A stretch of 24,127 nt of DNA from Lenisia limosa. Lineage: Eukaryota; Breviatea. The position numbers and the translations under genes were made by a program. Under the pieces are notes generated by a model, which saw only the letters and a list, made by a program, of their open reading frames with translations, was not told the DNA's origin and ran no database searches. The DNA lies in assembly GCA_001655205.1 (NCBI GenBank), contig LPNZ01009196.1:1-24127 (forward strand), read 5' to 3'. Each line of letters starts with the position of its first letter. Positions within the stretch are counted from its first letter, which is position 1. This document shows positions 10,022 to 20,847 of the stretch, one piece after another.

Positions 10022-12368
10022 TTAAGTGATTTTGTCGTTGTAGAAAATCTTAATAAAAACACCCGATATTTGACAGTGGTATTTTAAGGAAAACAACCTG
10101 TGACACACCATCCCACAAACATCAACAATGAAAGCTTCACCCTCTTCAAGATCATCAAATTCAGCATTGAGCTTCTTGGTTACGTCATCCTAGGTGATCA
10201 AAAACAGACTCAATTAATGGATAAATCCTCAACAAGTGTAAATAAAACGGTAACAATGGGAAAGCACTATGAGATGTGAACGGTATTTAAGAAGCTATGT
10301 ATGTGCTGCCGACTTCAAACTCCATTTCATCGTTGAATAAAAGGACGCCATCTTCTTTGTAACACATTTTGTCATCTTCAGAAAGCAGCAGTAAAGGACA
10401 CCCTTCATCCTGCGCAATCAATTTTTCAATTTCCATCAAAATCCAGCGAAAAACTCAGAATCCTACCCCCTCCTACACAAGTACACGTGGCAGTCAATTC
10501 AGATGTACATAAAGTTCCATTCTCCTCTTTCTCCTCCAAATAGCCATCAATTCCAGGGAAGGCATGCCGTTGTCTTTGATGGTTAGTAGCAGCAGTGAAA
10601 CGGAGAAAAACTGTGATTTATTCACACATAGATTCAAAATAGCCTATTGAGATACTCAATGTGTAATAGCCAGCTTCAGTTAGTCCACATACCCTCTCAG
10701 TTGACATGTGTGATCCTGGGTAGCCTAAATCGTTAACAAAAAAGGTCAATATTTAGACACCATGAGCAAATTAAAATAATAAAGCGTTCCATTAAAACCT
10801 CCTTAGCTGGCTTCGCAGATCCGTATCTGAGAGGGCAATTCGGGTCATCGCAAGCTTGTGGTCCTCTGACAAGATCGTGTTCATTTGTCTGAAGGATAAA
10901 AACCATATCCATATATGGACACAGAGTTTCATTTATGACGCAGCAACAAAGCTAAGTCTCACTTTTGCCTCGGCCACCAAATGTGGAATGATGGTGTAGT
11001 CGTCAGCACCGCTCTCCTCTTCCTCGCTGTCGTCATCGTTATTGGACTCCTCAATGTCCTCCAAAACAGATAACTTGCCGCCACATTTACCACATTCGTC
11101 TAGTGGAAAGTGAGAGATGATCGGGATGTGCTAAATATGACAGAAATTTGGTTCACAACACCTCAACAACCAATAACACAAGATGCTATTTTGAAAACAA
11201 TTGATCTTGTAGTGTTTGGAAAGAAAGAGGAATATTAAATGAAACTAAAAGATATCCTCGTCATACCTGTTTCCGACTTTGCTGAAGGCAAATATACAAA
11301 GCAATCTGAAAAAATCAATATCCTATCCCAAAATTATGGAAGAATAATAAAATAAAATAAAATAAATTTTGGTCAAAACTGTCTCAATACATTTATAACG
11401 TATCAAAATAGAGAATAGGTACACGTAGGACAGATCCGATCCTCTGACCATCACACTGGTATCGGGCTTCCAATTCCGAACATAAATTAACACCCTGTGA
11501 CCTCTGAAATCAATAAGACGTTTCTAAAAAAAAGTGCTGAATTCTCTCGGTTGGTTATTTGTTTATGTTTATAAACGGAAAAATATCTCAAATCATTGAT
11601 AATTAATACTTGACCAGGGTTAAAATCAAGAAGAAACACTCACATAATAGGCAACAGTCACAGCGCTCTCGCCGTTAGCTAATGAGTTTAGTGAGTCGGC
11701 AACTGTCACATTGCTAAAAGGGTGTGAGTCATTACAATATGTCAAAATGAAATAGTTTTTCAGAATAAAACCTACCTCTGCTGACTTGAAGTGTACTCGT
11801 TACTAAAGAAGTGAACAGCGAATTACACGAAGTATCACAAGAATGTATGAAGATATATACATGACAGGTTAAGTAATTCCTCTCAACAGCATAAAATCAT
11901 CACAAAAAATATCGATAAAGTGTGCTAGTGATTGCCTGATTGGTCAAAAATGCTTAACGTGGAACTCCCCGCCTACCCAATTAGAAGAGTGAACTCAGTC
12001 GACTCATCTTCTCGCTCGTGTTCCCTGATAGTGATATGAGCAAATGCAATTGGATATACAACTGGGGAGGCAATTTATATACCCAATGAAGGTTCAAGGA
12101 CAAAAATAACCTTCAATGATATCACTCTACTTGGTTAGATGTCATTAAGCGTTACAGCTGGAACGGGAATTGGAGGGATTGTCAAAACTCTTCTTGCAGC
12201 CCAGCCATCAGACCGAATTAACGCTAAAAGCACATCCAGCTTGAAGTCAGTCTCAACAACCGCCCTCCATTTACTGCCGGCACCAATCTCGCGAAAGACG
12301 ATTTCAACTGAATCAAGGTGTTCTGATGGAAACATTGGCGGAAACAAGGTGGTCACCTCAGACTCCAT
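10022..12368 (-). CDS. Unrecognised cysteine-rich acidic protein (about 385 aa)
   Basis: A minus-strand gene of about 13 exons whose phases agree: 12368..12156, 12110..12083, 12061..11977, 11802..11776, 11713..11644, 11503..11425, 11305..11267, 11099..10973, 10888..10799, 10724..10693, 10573..10477, 10409..10314 and 10189..10022. It begins MESEVTTLFPPMFPSEHLDS, which with the following KWRAVVETDFKLDVLLALI loosely recalls an RWD-type start. The middle has cysteine pairs that look like split zinc ligands: CSELEARYQC, DECGKCGGKL, ACDDPNC, HTCQL and CTCDEGC. Between two of these sits an acidic run (SNNDDDSEEEES). The C-terminus (KKLNAEFDDLEEGEAFIVDV) is acidic. The last exon is read through to TAA at 10022; an alternative donor (GTGGGATGG) inside it would extend the gene further left. 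I do not recognise the family. No signal peptide or membrane span is seen, so a soluble intracellular protein is likely. It is divergent from DLST. Confidence 0.7.
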
Positions 12369-12660
12369 TTTGTCAGTTGCTGTCAGCTATTGGGAAGGTA
12401 TTCAGGCAGGAGGTAAAGGTGTAAAGTTGTGTGCAAGCAAGGTGAGTGAAGAAGAGACAACAGCGATTTTCGACTGTTTTCGAAAACTATCGACGAAATA
12501 GGGGAATTGAAAAAAAAAAAATTTTCTGTAAGATTGTGCATTGTGAAGTAATAATAATTAGTTACGTTAATCTTAAATTAAGATTTGCTAAGGGTGTATA
12601 TTGCACTTAGAGGTCAGATTCTGTTCATCTGAGTCGTCGTTTCTTCTGTTTATTTGCGTA
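12369..12660. promoter_or_regulatory. Divergent promoter region between the cysteine-rich gene and DLST
   Basis: These 292 bases separate the minus-strand ATG at 12368 from the plus-strand DLST ATG at 12661, so both transcription starts should lie here unless 5' UTRs overlap. An A-run at about 12511-12521 and an AT-rich tract follow. No specific factor site is claimed. Confidence 0.45.
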
Positions 12661-15563
12661 ATGCTTTCTACTTTGGGTAGATCTCTGCTGAGACCAGCGG
12701 TAAGTTGAAAATGACCAATTTTTTGAAATCTTCCTCCGGAATTCTCTGATGTGTATCACGTTTTTAGGCCCAGAGTTCCGTGATTTCATCATGGGGAGTG
12801 CCATCTTTGAGCGCTTTCCAAAGGTTCGTTCTTCGGATGGTTTCTTCATTATCAATCGAATCACTCTTTGAATTCCAAACCCATTGTGACGCTTCTTCAC
12901 CCATTTTTATGGTATATTGACGTATATTCTGTTTAAAATGTCATTTATACTTCCCATTGCCAAATATTCACCTTTCCTCTTTTGTATTAATGCTCCAAGA
13001 TTGGTCCGACACTTCGCAACAAGTAAGCTCTACTGGAGGAGGGGTGTTTGTTTTTTTTTTGTAAATAATGTTCCGTTTTGACTCCACATAGTCAAGGTTC
13101 CTGAGATGGGAGACTCTATAACTGAGGGCACGATCATGGCTTGGAACAAAGGTTGCGGGCTTTCCCGTTGAAGTTGATGTCTTTATCGGGGTTTTGTTTT
13201 GAGAATTAGTATTACGCGTTTCTTGCTACATATCAAGATGTCCTTTATTCTTCTTACTTTTTTTAAAACCAATTTTGTTATCAAGGAGGACATCCTCCGA
13301 GAAGGACATCATCCTTTTTGTTCAATATATATTTCACCTTAATTTCTTTTCATAATATCTATCTAAATATATTTCTCTAATTTTTTTACTCTTACTATTC
13401 TTAATTTACACCTGTAGAAGTCTCCGAGTTTGTGGAAGAAGACGATGTTGTTGTTGAGGTAGGGTTGAGGCATAAATGGGGGAATGCCAATTGGCTATTG
13501 TATTCCTTTAAGTGTTTCGTGGATGGAAGAAAACCCCTTTTTTTTTTCATTTTTTTTTTTTTTTTTTTTTNNNNNNNNNNNNNNNNNNNNNNNNNNNNNN
13601 NNNNNNNNNNNNNNNNNNNNNNNNNNNNNNNNNNNNNATCCCCAATGTGAGCAAAGAACCTAGGGGAAATAAATAGATACTCTCATCCTCAACCGCTTCT
13701 TACCTTGCTTAATTCCACATTCCCCTTGTGACGCTGACCTTTTAGGAATGGCGTTATTGAGAAGGTTTACTTCCAGCCTGGTGATACCGCCAATGTTGGT
13801 GACTTGCTCTTCGATATCACTCCAGGAGAAGCCCCTGAGGTTTGCCTAACTGACACCACATATTTGGCTGCTGATGGATATTGGGGGTTTTTATGATGTA
13901 GGGAACCCCTGCCAAGACCAAGGAAGTGGAAAAGGGTGAAGAAGCCCCTGCTGCTGCCCCAAGTATGGAATATCATTTCATACAGTATAGGTACCCTGTG
14001 TATTTTTTTAAAAAATAAAATCATGTTTTGTATTTCCAACTCAAATTCGGCTTTTTGTGGCGCTTCATTGGAAAACGTTCATCATCTCAAACACAACAAC
14101 AGCTATAATCTTCAGCCCCTGCCCCTGCCACCACCCCTAAGGTTGAACCCACCCCAACAGCCCCTGCTGCTCCGGAGTTTGCTGCGCCTAGGTTGGGATC
14201 TGAATTACCTATTTGAAAAACATGACCTCACTAAAATTAATATGTTGGTCTAAAGGCTGGTAATTGCTGCGCTGATGGCTTGTTTAGATCCGAGAAGAGA
14301 GTGACAATGTCCCGCATGCGTCGCCGTATTGCTGAGCGCCTAAAGGACGCACAGAACACTGCTGCTCTTCTCACCACTTTCATGGATGTAGGCCTTCTCT
14401 TCATAAGTTTGTTGTACTATCTTTAATTTCCTGTTTTTTTTTGTTTTTCTTCTGAATGTCATCAAGATTGACATGACCAACCTGATCAACCTCCGTTCCG
14501 ACCTCCGAGCCGACTTTGAGGCCAAACATGGTGTCCGTCTCGGCTACATGTCCGCATTTGTCAAGGCCTCCGCTGCCGGCATCATGGAGCAACCCATTAT
14601 TGGCGCCTCCCTCGACGACACTGACATTGTCTACCCTTCTTACGTTGATATCAGCGTTGCTGTCGCCACCCCAACCGGCCTGGTTGTTCCTGTCCTTCGC
14701 GATTGTCAGGTTGGTGCCTTCACCTCCTGATCCGTCATTTTGTTGTTTATAAATAGTCGTGTGTTTTAAAATATTTGGCCTAAAGTGTGATTCGTTTTTT
14801 TTTTTCTTCTATTTTTTATTTGATTTGGGCTTTTTGTCGGGTTGCCAGCGAACAGAGTTAATGTGGGCTCTTTTTTCATAAATTTTCCAATTTTACTCCC
14901 TTGCACACTAGCTAGCAGGACAGAATGCCGTGTATCTTTTTGATTTCCGGTGTTGAAGATTGAGAGCCGTTCTGTTGACTCGTTCACTTTTTCATTTTTT
15001 GTTTTCTGGAACCAGTTGTTTGTCCTGAGTGTTAGTTCTGATGCCGCTTATGCCACATCACTGGATTCTGTTCACCTCGTATTAACAAAAGATACTGTGC
15101 GTTTTTAATTGCATTTCACTCTTATTGTTCATGATATATTATATATTACCCCCGCCGGTTAATTTTGCTGCTCCGTAGATCATTACGATAGCGGCCTTCT
15201 TTCATTGTGGTTCACGGTTTGCTTTGGTTATTGTGCCCCCCCCCCCTCCAGGATATGGGTTTTGCTGACGTCGAGCGCTCACTAGCGGGATTTGCTGATA
15301 AGGCCCGGGCTGGCAAGATTACTCTTGATGACATGGCTGGTAGGCTCATGGCCTCCTTTACTTTCGTGATATCAACCACCATTTTCACCCAAGCTTATTA
15401 CCAAGGTGGAACATTTACTATTTCGAATGCTGGTGTCTATAAGTCTCTTTTTGGCACACCTATCATCAACCCTCCCCAGGTATGTACTTTGTTTTTCATT
15501 TTCAACAATATTGTTTTTCTATTTATTTTGAACTATGATGAGTTTTTATGACACAGCATATTG

Positions 15564-15613
<50 letters not shown>

Positions 15614-15872
15614 ACCACACTATTTGAAAACAATGTGAAGATTATTGACAAGTAATGTTGCACTCACCTTAACCTTTTAGTCGGCTATCCTAGGCATGCA
15701 CGGTATCCATAAGAAGCCATGGGTTGTTGACGGCAAGGTTGAGCCTCGTGACATCATGCACGTGTGTCTGACTTACGACCATCGTCTCATTGATGGACGT
15801 GAAGCTATTCTTTTCCTTCGTAAGATAAAGGAGTGCATTGAGGACCCCCGTCGTCTTCTTCTTGATCTGTAG
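12661..15872 (+). CDS. DLST: Dihydrolipoamide succinyltransferase, E2 of 2-oxoglutarate dehydrogenase
   Basis: Transfers the succinyl group from lipoamide to CoA in the mitochondrial matrix (TCA cycle). Exons: 12661-12699, 12768-12823, 13000-13022, 13092-13151, 13418-13458, [gap]-13646, 13746-13839, 13902-13962, 14116-14191, 14288-14387, 14467-14709, 15252-15339, 15406-15479, 15681-15872; TAG stop. The first three exons splice to a typical matrix presequence ([13 protein letters not shown]..., with LVRHFAT near the expected cleavage site). The lipoyl domain follows ([35 protein letters not shown]); its lipoyl-lysine exon lies inside the N-gap 13571-13637. A Pro/Ala-rich linker leads straight into the catalytic domain, with no E1/E3-binding domain, as is usual for eukaryotic DLST. 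The catalytic domain holds [70 protein letters not shown] and the active-site DHRLIDG. About 395 residues, normal for the family. DLST is preferred over pyruvate dehydrogenase E2 by linker and sequence. Confidence 0.96.
14710..15251 (+). other. Longest DLST intron
   Basis: This 542-nt intron separates VLRDCQ (donor GTTGGT) from [10 protein letters not shown] (acceptor after a 12-base C-run, CTCCAG). The adjoining residues are contiguous in known DLST proteins, so no coding exon is missing. No repeat or RNA gene was recognised. Confidence 0.7.
15565..15610. repeat. (TG)23 microsatellite
   Basis: Twenty-three uninterrupted TG units lie in the DLST intron between exons ending 15479 and starting 15681. 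In the transcript this is a UG repeat upstream of the acceptor (AACCTTTTAG). Confidence 0.95.
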
Positions 15873-16934
15873 TGTTTCTGTACATTCCTGATTGTCTTCA
15901 TTTGATAGTGTTATTTTCCCATCCCTTTCATTTTAGAGCAGAATATTGTCAAAACATTGCCTCAACTTCACCCTTAATACCTATACAAAGTTACACAGTT
16001 ACGTCAATGTGGTATCAGCTAGAAAACCCTTGAGGCTGTTTATACGTTTATACTGTATGCTAGACCGAGACCGATGGCAAACCGGGTTAACTTTTGAAAA
16101 ATTTGTATAAATGATGTATAAACACTATTTATAAACATTGGCAAGGGGCACTCCACTCTGGAAAATTGTACTTCACCAGACTTAAGTGGTGGAGTGTAGA
16201 GTATGGAGTCCGTGGCCACATGTATATTTTACTTGTGGAGATGAGTGAAGTTGGTAGATTCTAACAAAATCAGTGCAAAGTGCAAATCAGCAAAAATATA
16301 ACAAATAAAAAATGGGATCACAAGGGGGGGGCAATAGACAAGAGTGAAATATATGTATATTAGATATATCGAGGAGGTGATATTATATGGGTGGGTTTTG
16401 TGCAATGTTTCGTGGTGAAGTATGGAAATTGTGGTTATTTTAGTGGCATTAGTAGCGTGTCATTTGTTGGAGGAATATTCGTACATAGTAGATTGTGTGA
16501 CGTGTCACGCCCAAGTCGTCTCTCTGATATATCCTTTTTTCTTCAATCTAATACGAGTGATTACTTTCACCATCTGTGTTTTACTGGGATAAGCAGTTGT
16601 GCCTTAGTTGTAAAAACAAATTATATATAAATACCACATGGAAAATATTCCATATTAGGCAAATCGATCGATTGAGTTTTCCTTTTGCTATGATTTTCCT
16701 TTGTTGTTGTCTTCTTTATCATAGTGTTAAATTAACTGGTGTGTATTTTCAGATTAAGTAACTATCTGAAGTTTTGCGGTGTGTCACAGACGTTTTCAGA
16801 AGAATTTTATTGTACTTTACAAAACATAACCTTGTTAGAAGCCTATAGTAGACATCAGATCCCCCATTACCTTTTCCTCATATTTTTATTTCGACACCCA
16901 GAAGGCCACTTGCACTTAGCATGCTTATTTAACA
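15873..16934. other. Intergenic region between DLST and the RRM protein
   Basis: This 1.06-kb stretch lies between two same-strand genes. It must hold the DLST 3' UTR and the promoter of the next gene. It has a short G-run at about 16324-16331. Open frames at 16391-16630, 16576-16761 and 16739-16990 overlap each other, have no domain-like content and are not accepted. I see no tRNA or repeat. Confidence 0.5.
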
Positions 16935-19900
16935 ATGGCTATGGTTACTGGCTTACAGAAATCGGCATCTGCCGAAGAATCTCTTACTAAATCATCGGAG
17001 ACCCCCAAAAAGGCGGCTCATTCTCGCTTTGACGTCCTGAAGCCCTCTTCTCAACCATTTCATCCAAAACCGAAGCCTGTACCAGCTGTGGAGAGCGATG
17101 CTGACAACGGTGAGTAGTCATATTTATTCCGCTCAAACCAGTTCTCGTCATACTTTGTAGAACCAGCCTTCAGTCGCCTTGTCGTATTTGGCCCCACATC
17201 CATGAGTGAAAGTGCCCTTGAAAAACTATATTCTACTTTCGGCCATGTTGATCACGTTAAAGTCCTAACAGTTGGGGGTTGTCGGATAAATTTGTGGGCG
17301 GACTATTTCTTATTCCTTCATTGACTTAACCCCCCCCCCCCAGGACCCTTCCACAGGCCACGGGAAGGGGGTTGCCTTTATCAAGTTCGACCTTGCTAGT
17401 GATGCTGCTCTTGCCATCGATGCTACTCAGGGGTGGGGGGGGGTGATGTGGGGATTGTCACCATCCATATTTATTCTCCGTGCAATTAGTATTAATATTT
17501 CGCCAATAAATATTATTATCAGAGAATTTTTAAAAACTCTTACAATGTTTACATAAATATTAGAGCTTTTCAAGTACTGGTGCATGAATACATACATGCT
17601 TATCATCATAACATCACTACCATAGCTGTTTGATCTGACACTCCAGCAAACTTTGGGAAGAAATCAAAGACACCTCAATGGGTAAGGGGTTCAACTGTCA
17701 TCAAATATTAACGGATTTCTTGTTAAACATCGTCGTGAAGAAACAATTCAACACTTGTTGTAATCTACTTTGTAGATACCTTAGAAAACAACGAGACGGC
17801 AACGTTTTTGGCGTTTTTAGAATCACACAACATACAGCCTGCGGAATGTGTAGCCGACGTGCGAGGCGAGCCGGATTGGAAGGATCGCCTCAGGGTTGGA
17901 GGGCTTGGGTTTTGGTTACCAAAACTGGTTTTTTAATAATTAGAATAACATGGTTTTGTTTATTATATTACAATTCGCCAACATCATCACATAATATCCT
18001 AATATTTAAGCAAGAATATTGTTTTCACATCGATAATATTGACATTTTACATTCTATCTTATTTGGACGTAGTCTTAATGTAACTGGACAGGTTGATGTC
18101 GCAGCTCCCAAGGGCCACCCTCCTGCCTTCTACAGACCGAACAGTCACCCTGATGACAACCCTCCAAGGTCACGTCTCATTTGTTTCTTTGGACAAGTGA
18201 GTAGTGTCGCAATTCCTTCCTACCATTTACCGGAGGGAGTATTATAGAGCCTATTACCACTAATGAATCAGGATACAACTGAGGTTACTCTGAAGAGTCA
18301 CTTCAAGGAGCTCGCTGAGCATATCACCTCGGTAACTCTTGTTGAGGTCGGCTGCAAACAACCTTTTTTTTGTTATATCATTTTCGTATCATGGTCTTCG
18401 TTTTACTCATTATGACATAAGAAACGTCAGAATATTGTAATATGCTCTTGGTGCTTGCTGAGACTTTTGACCCACCCCAGACGGCCAATAATAAGGGACG
18501 TTCCGCGGCATTCATCAAGTTTCCATCTGCCCCGCTTGCAGCCAAAGCGGTGGAAGTATTCTCCGATACTGGTTGGCACATTGTATAATGAAGAAATGGG
18601 AATAGATATATGAGCTTTGTGTTTCCATTAAGTTGTTATGATCGTCTATCTTTATTGGGTTTGAAGGAAATGCAGTTTTATCGTGTGTATTTTATTTTAA
18701 ATCACGTTTTCAGCCCCGCAAGAGTTCCGATGTCAAATTGCAGACCCCCACGCCCCGCGTCCAACAATGCAGCCTGGAGTAAATACTGTGGGGGGAGGGT
18801 GGTAATTTTGTGGACCTCCAATTTGGTACTTTAGCAATTAATTATTTAGCCTGGTGGGTCAGTTGCCACGTTGTTCCTTCGGCTCTCCCAAGATGCTACT
18901 GTGCGGGATATCAGAAAAGCTTTTGCCAAGTTTGTGGATAATGTAACCTCAATGAGAATAACAATACCTGTAACTTCTTTTTCTGGATTTTAATTTGCCT
19001 AGATTCCCAGGTCTGGGCTATATTGATGTTAAAATCAACCACCTTGGCAAGCGCATCGGTGTTGCGTTTGTTCATTTTGACTCTCCACAGGTGGGCTCTA
19101 TAAATTACTGATGATACTTACCATTTTAGGCAGCTGCAGCGGCTTGTCAATATTGGAATGGACGGCTCTTCTTAGGTGTGCATCAGATAGTGTAGTTAGT
19201 ACATAATATTTCATCTGATTGAATAGTACAGATGCACATAATGACTGACGTGTTCTTTTAAACTTGAATGTAATATCATCATAAACTGAATTATGCACTA
19301 ACCCTTGGAGGTGAAAGAATGCTGTGTTCATTCGCACGCCCGGTCGTCACTGATCCAGCAAGTTTGCGCGGAGGGGGAGGGGTGCCATAATGAACACGAA
19401 TCGGCACATGGAAAATGGAACAGTTTTCCTCAAATTAATAGTTAATGAATATTTTCGATATTGGTTTCAAAATATTTACAATGCAGTGGGACAGCAGATG
19501 ATGATGCCTTCAATGTCTATGGGGAACATGATGATGGACCCCATGATGGTTTATTGCCCGCAACCCGTTGATATGAACCCTTCTGTTGTAAGCTCTTTTT
19601 TGAAATGTTGTTGGTACTTTTTTGGGGTTTTGATTTCTATAGTTCGAGACTGCTAACCAGTATAGGATGGAATTCTCCCGGTGCCAATGTATTCAACATC
19701 GATGCCCTCATTACCTGCATCCAACTCGTCAATTTCAGGCAGTGTTGACTCGCTTTCCTCAATTACTTCGTATCCATCTTCATTAACACAAATGGTGAGC
19801 AAACCATCTTCAAGAATTGTTTGAAACCTCCAAATGTCTCCAAATAATGAGATGACCATTTTCGAGACATCTTAGTTTTCATTTGTTCATGTTTTGACAT

Positions 19901-20528
19901 TTCGCGTGGTTAGATATGCATGAATGACTTACCCAAAATGGCAATTATACTTTTAATAGGGATTAACCATTTTAACATAACAAATAAGAGCAAAAGACAT
20001 ATAAAGATCTCCCTCTATGTAACGTTACTACGAGCTCATATAATTGACCTCTTTAGCCCATGCGGTACTCCACCCCAGGCGGTCTAGTTTGCTTCAATGG
20101 CTTTGGGCCTCCATCGGCCCATCCTTTTGGCCAAATGTGGTTCTCAATTTCACACGAAGTGAGTTACCATCAACATATCACTACGCAATACTTTTTTAAC
20201 AGTTTTATTTATGAGGTGAGGGACCGAGTTTTGACTTTTTAGGTTCTGCCAAGCAAGCTAAACACTTTGCTCAAGCGATTTGAAGGATTCATTAAAGTTG
20301 AGGTTGCTCCGTCTGGTATTGATGGCATTGCTGAGGTTGGTGTATGAATGTAAATACTAACCTGAATACTCACGAATTTTGGTGGATTAGAGCAAACAAA
20401 AACACACAAATTTTTTTAAAAAAATACTTGAGTGCATATAATTCACCTCCCAGTTTGCAACGGCTTATCATGCGGACATTGCTGCAAGAGAGCTCAACAA
20501 CACCGCCCTCGGCGGAGTAGTGTGGCAT
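16935..20528 (+). CDS. RNA-binding protein with four RRM-like domains (3' end in gap)
   Basis: Eighteen exons with agreeing phases: 16935-17109, 17161-17270, 17344-17432, 17647-17681, 17776-17894, 18092-18196, 18272-18346, 18481-18571, 18714-18778, 18850-18929, 19003-19090, 19130-19175, 19311-19361, 19487-19587, 19666-19794, 20057-20158, 20243-20335, 20454-20528. RRM1 has RNP2 LVVFGP and RNP1 GKGVAFIKF; RRM2 has LICFFG and KGRSAAFIKF; RRM3 has TLFLRL and KRIGVAFVHF. A Met-rich stretch (MGQQMMMPSMSMGNMMMDPM) and a Ser/Pro/Thr-rich linker follow. A fourth, degenerate domain has RNP2 LVCFNGFG but only GIAEFATAYH where RNP1 should be. The N-terminal 60 residues are basic and disordered-looking (KPSSQPFHPKPKPVPAV). 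Three RRMs, a Met-rich linker and a terminal RRM recall RBM45-like proteins, but orthology is not established. It should bind RNA in the nucleus or cytoplasm; target unknown. The stop codon is missing, lost at or after the gap 20544-20589. Confidence 0.88.
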
Positions 20529-20847
20529 GTATGGGGGGGGGGGNNNNNNNNNNNNNNNNNNNNNNNNNNNNNNNNNNNNNNNNNNNNNNGATTACATCTA
20601 TGAATTGAATAATCTGAAATCCCAAACCAATAAAAAAAGCATAACAAACATGAAAAATAAATTATTTTCGTGAGGTATGCTCACCCGTGCAGCGGGTTTC
20701 CCAGAATTCCGCGAAATTCGCTTTTTGTTTGCGAAAAGCCGCGCAGCGAAAAAATATTCAAAAACCATTTCAACAACAAAAATGGGGAAATATCCGCCAA
20801 AATGCTGTTTTCCCGCGATAACAATAAAGAAATAATGGGACCACCTG
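20529..20847. other. Gap-containing stretch, no gene assigned
   Basis: It starts with the donor GTATGG and a run of G, then an N-gap (20544-20589). It probably contains the 3' end of the RRM gene and the 5' flank of the next gene. A GC-richer patch at 20678-20760 has short imperfect inverted repeats (CGCTTTTTG and GCGAAAAGC) but no convincing larger structure. Confidence 0.4.

Noticed and set aside
12139-12501. 120-codon open frame on + overlapping the first exon of the minus-strand gene
   Set aside because: The minus frame has better protein composition and continues by phase-matched splicing into a dozen exons; the plus frame has no partner exons and looks like an antisense shadow.
12625-12904. 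Minus-strand open frames starting [13 protein letters not shown] or [11 protein letters not shown], considered as a small gene
   Set aside because: They lie antisense to the first two DLST exons, which splice to a clear mitochondrial presequence. Minus-strand joins need non-GT donors or a 24-nt GC-AG intron.
12938-13022. Alternative DLST start [13 protein letters not shown] in exon 3's upstream frame
   Set aside because: It also reads into LVRHFAT, but the upstream exons at 12661 and 12768 join the same exon in phase with a better presequence.
13646-14387. Search for a peripheral E1/E3-binding domain in the E2
   Set aside because: The linker is only Pro/Ala-rich before the catalytic domain; absence is normal for eukaryotic DLST and argues against pyruvate dehydrogenase E2.
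17678-18247. 189-codon plus-strand open frame
   Set aside because: It runs through an exon in the wrong frame and then an intron; the RRM gene exons 17776-17894 and 18092-18196 explain the region in the right frames.
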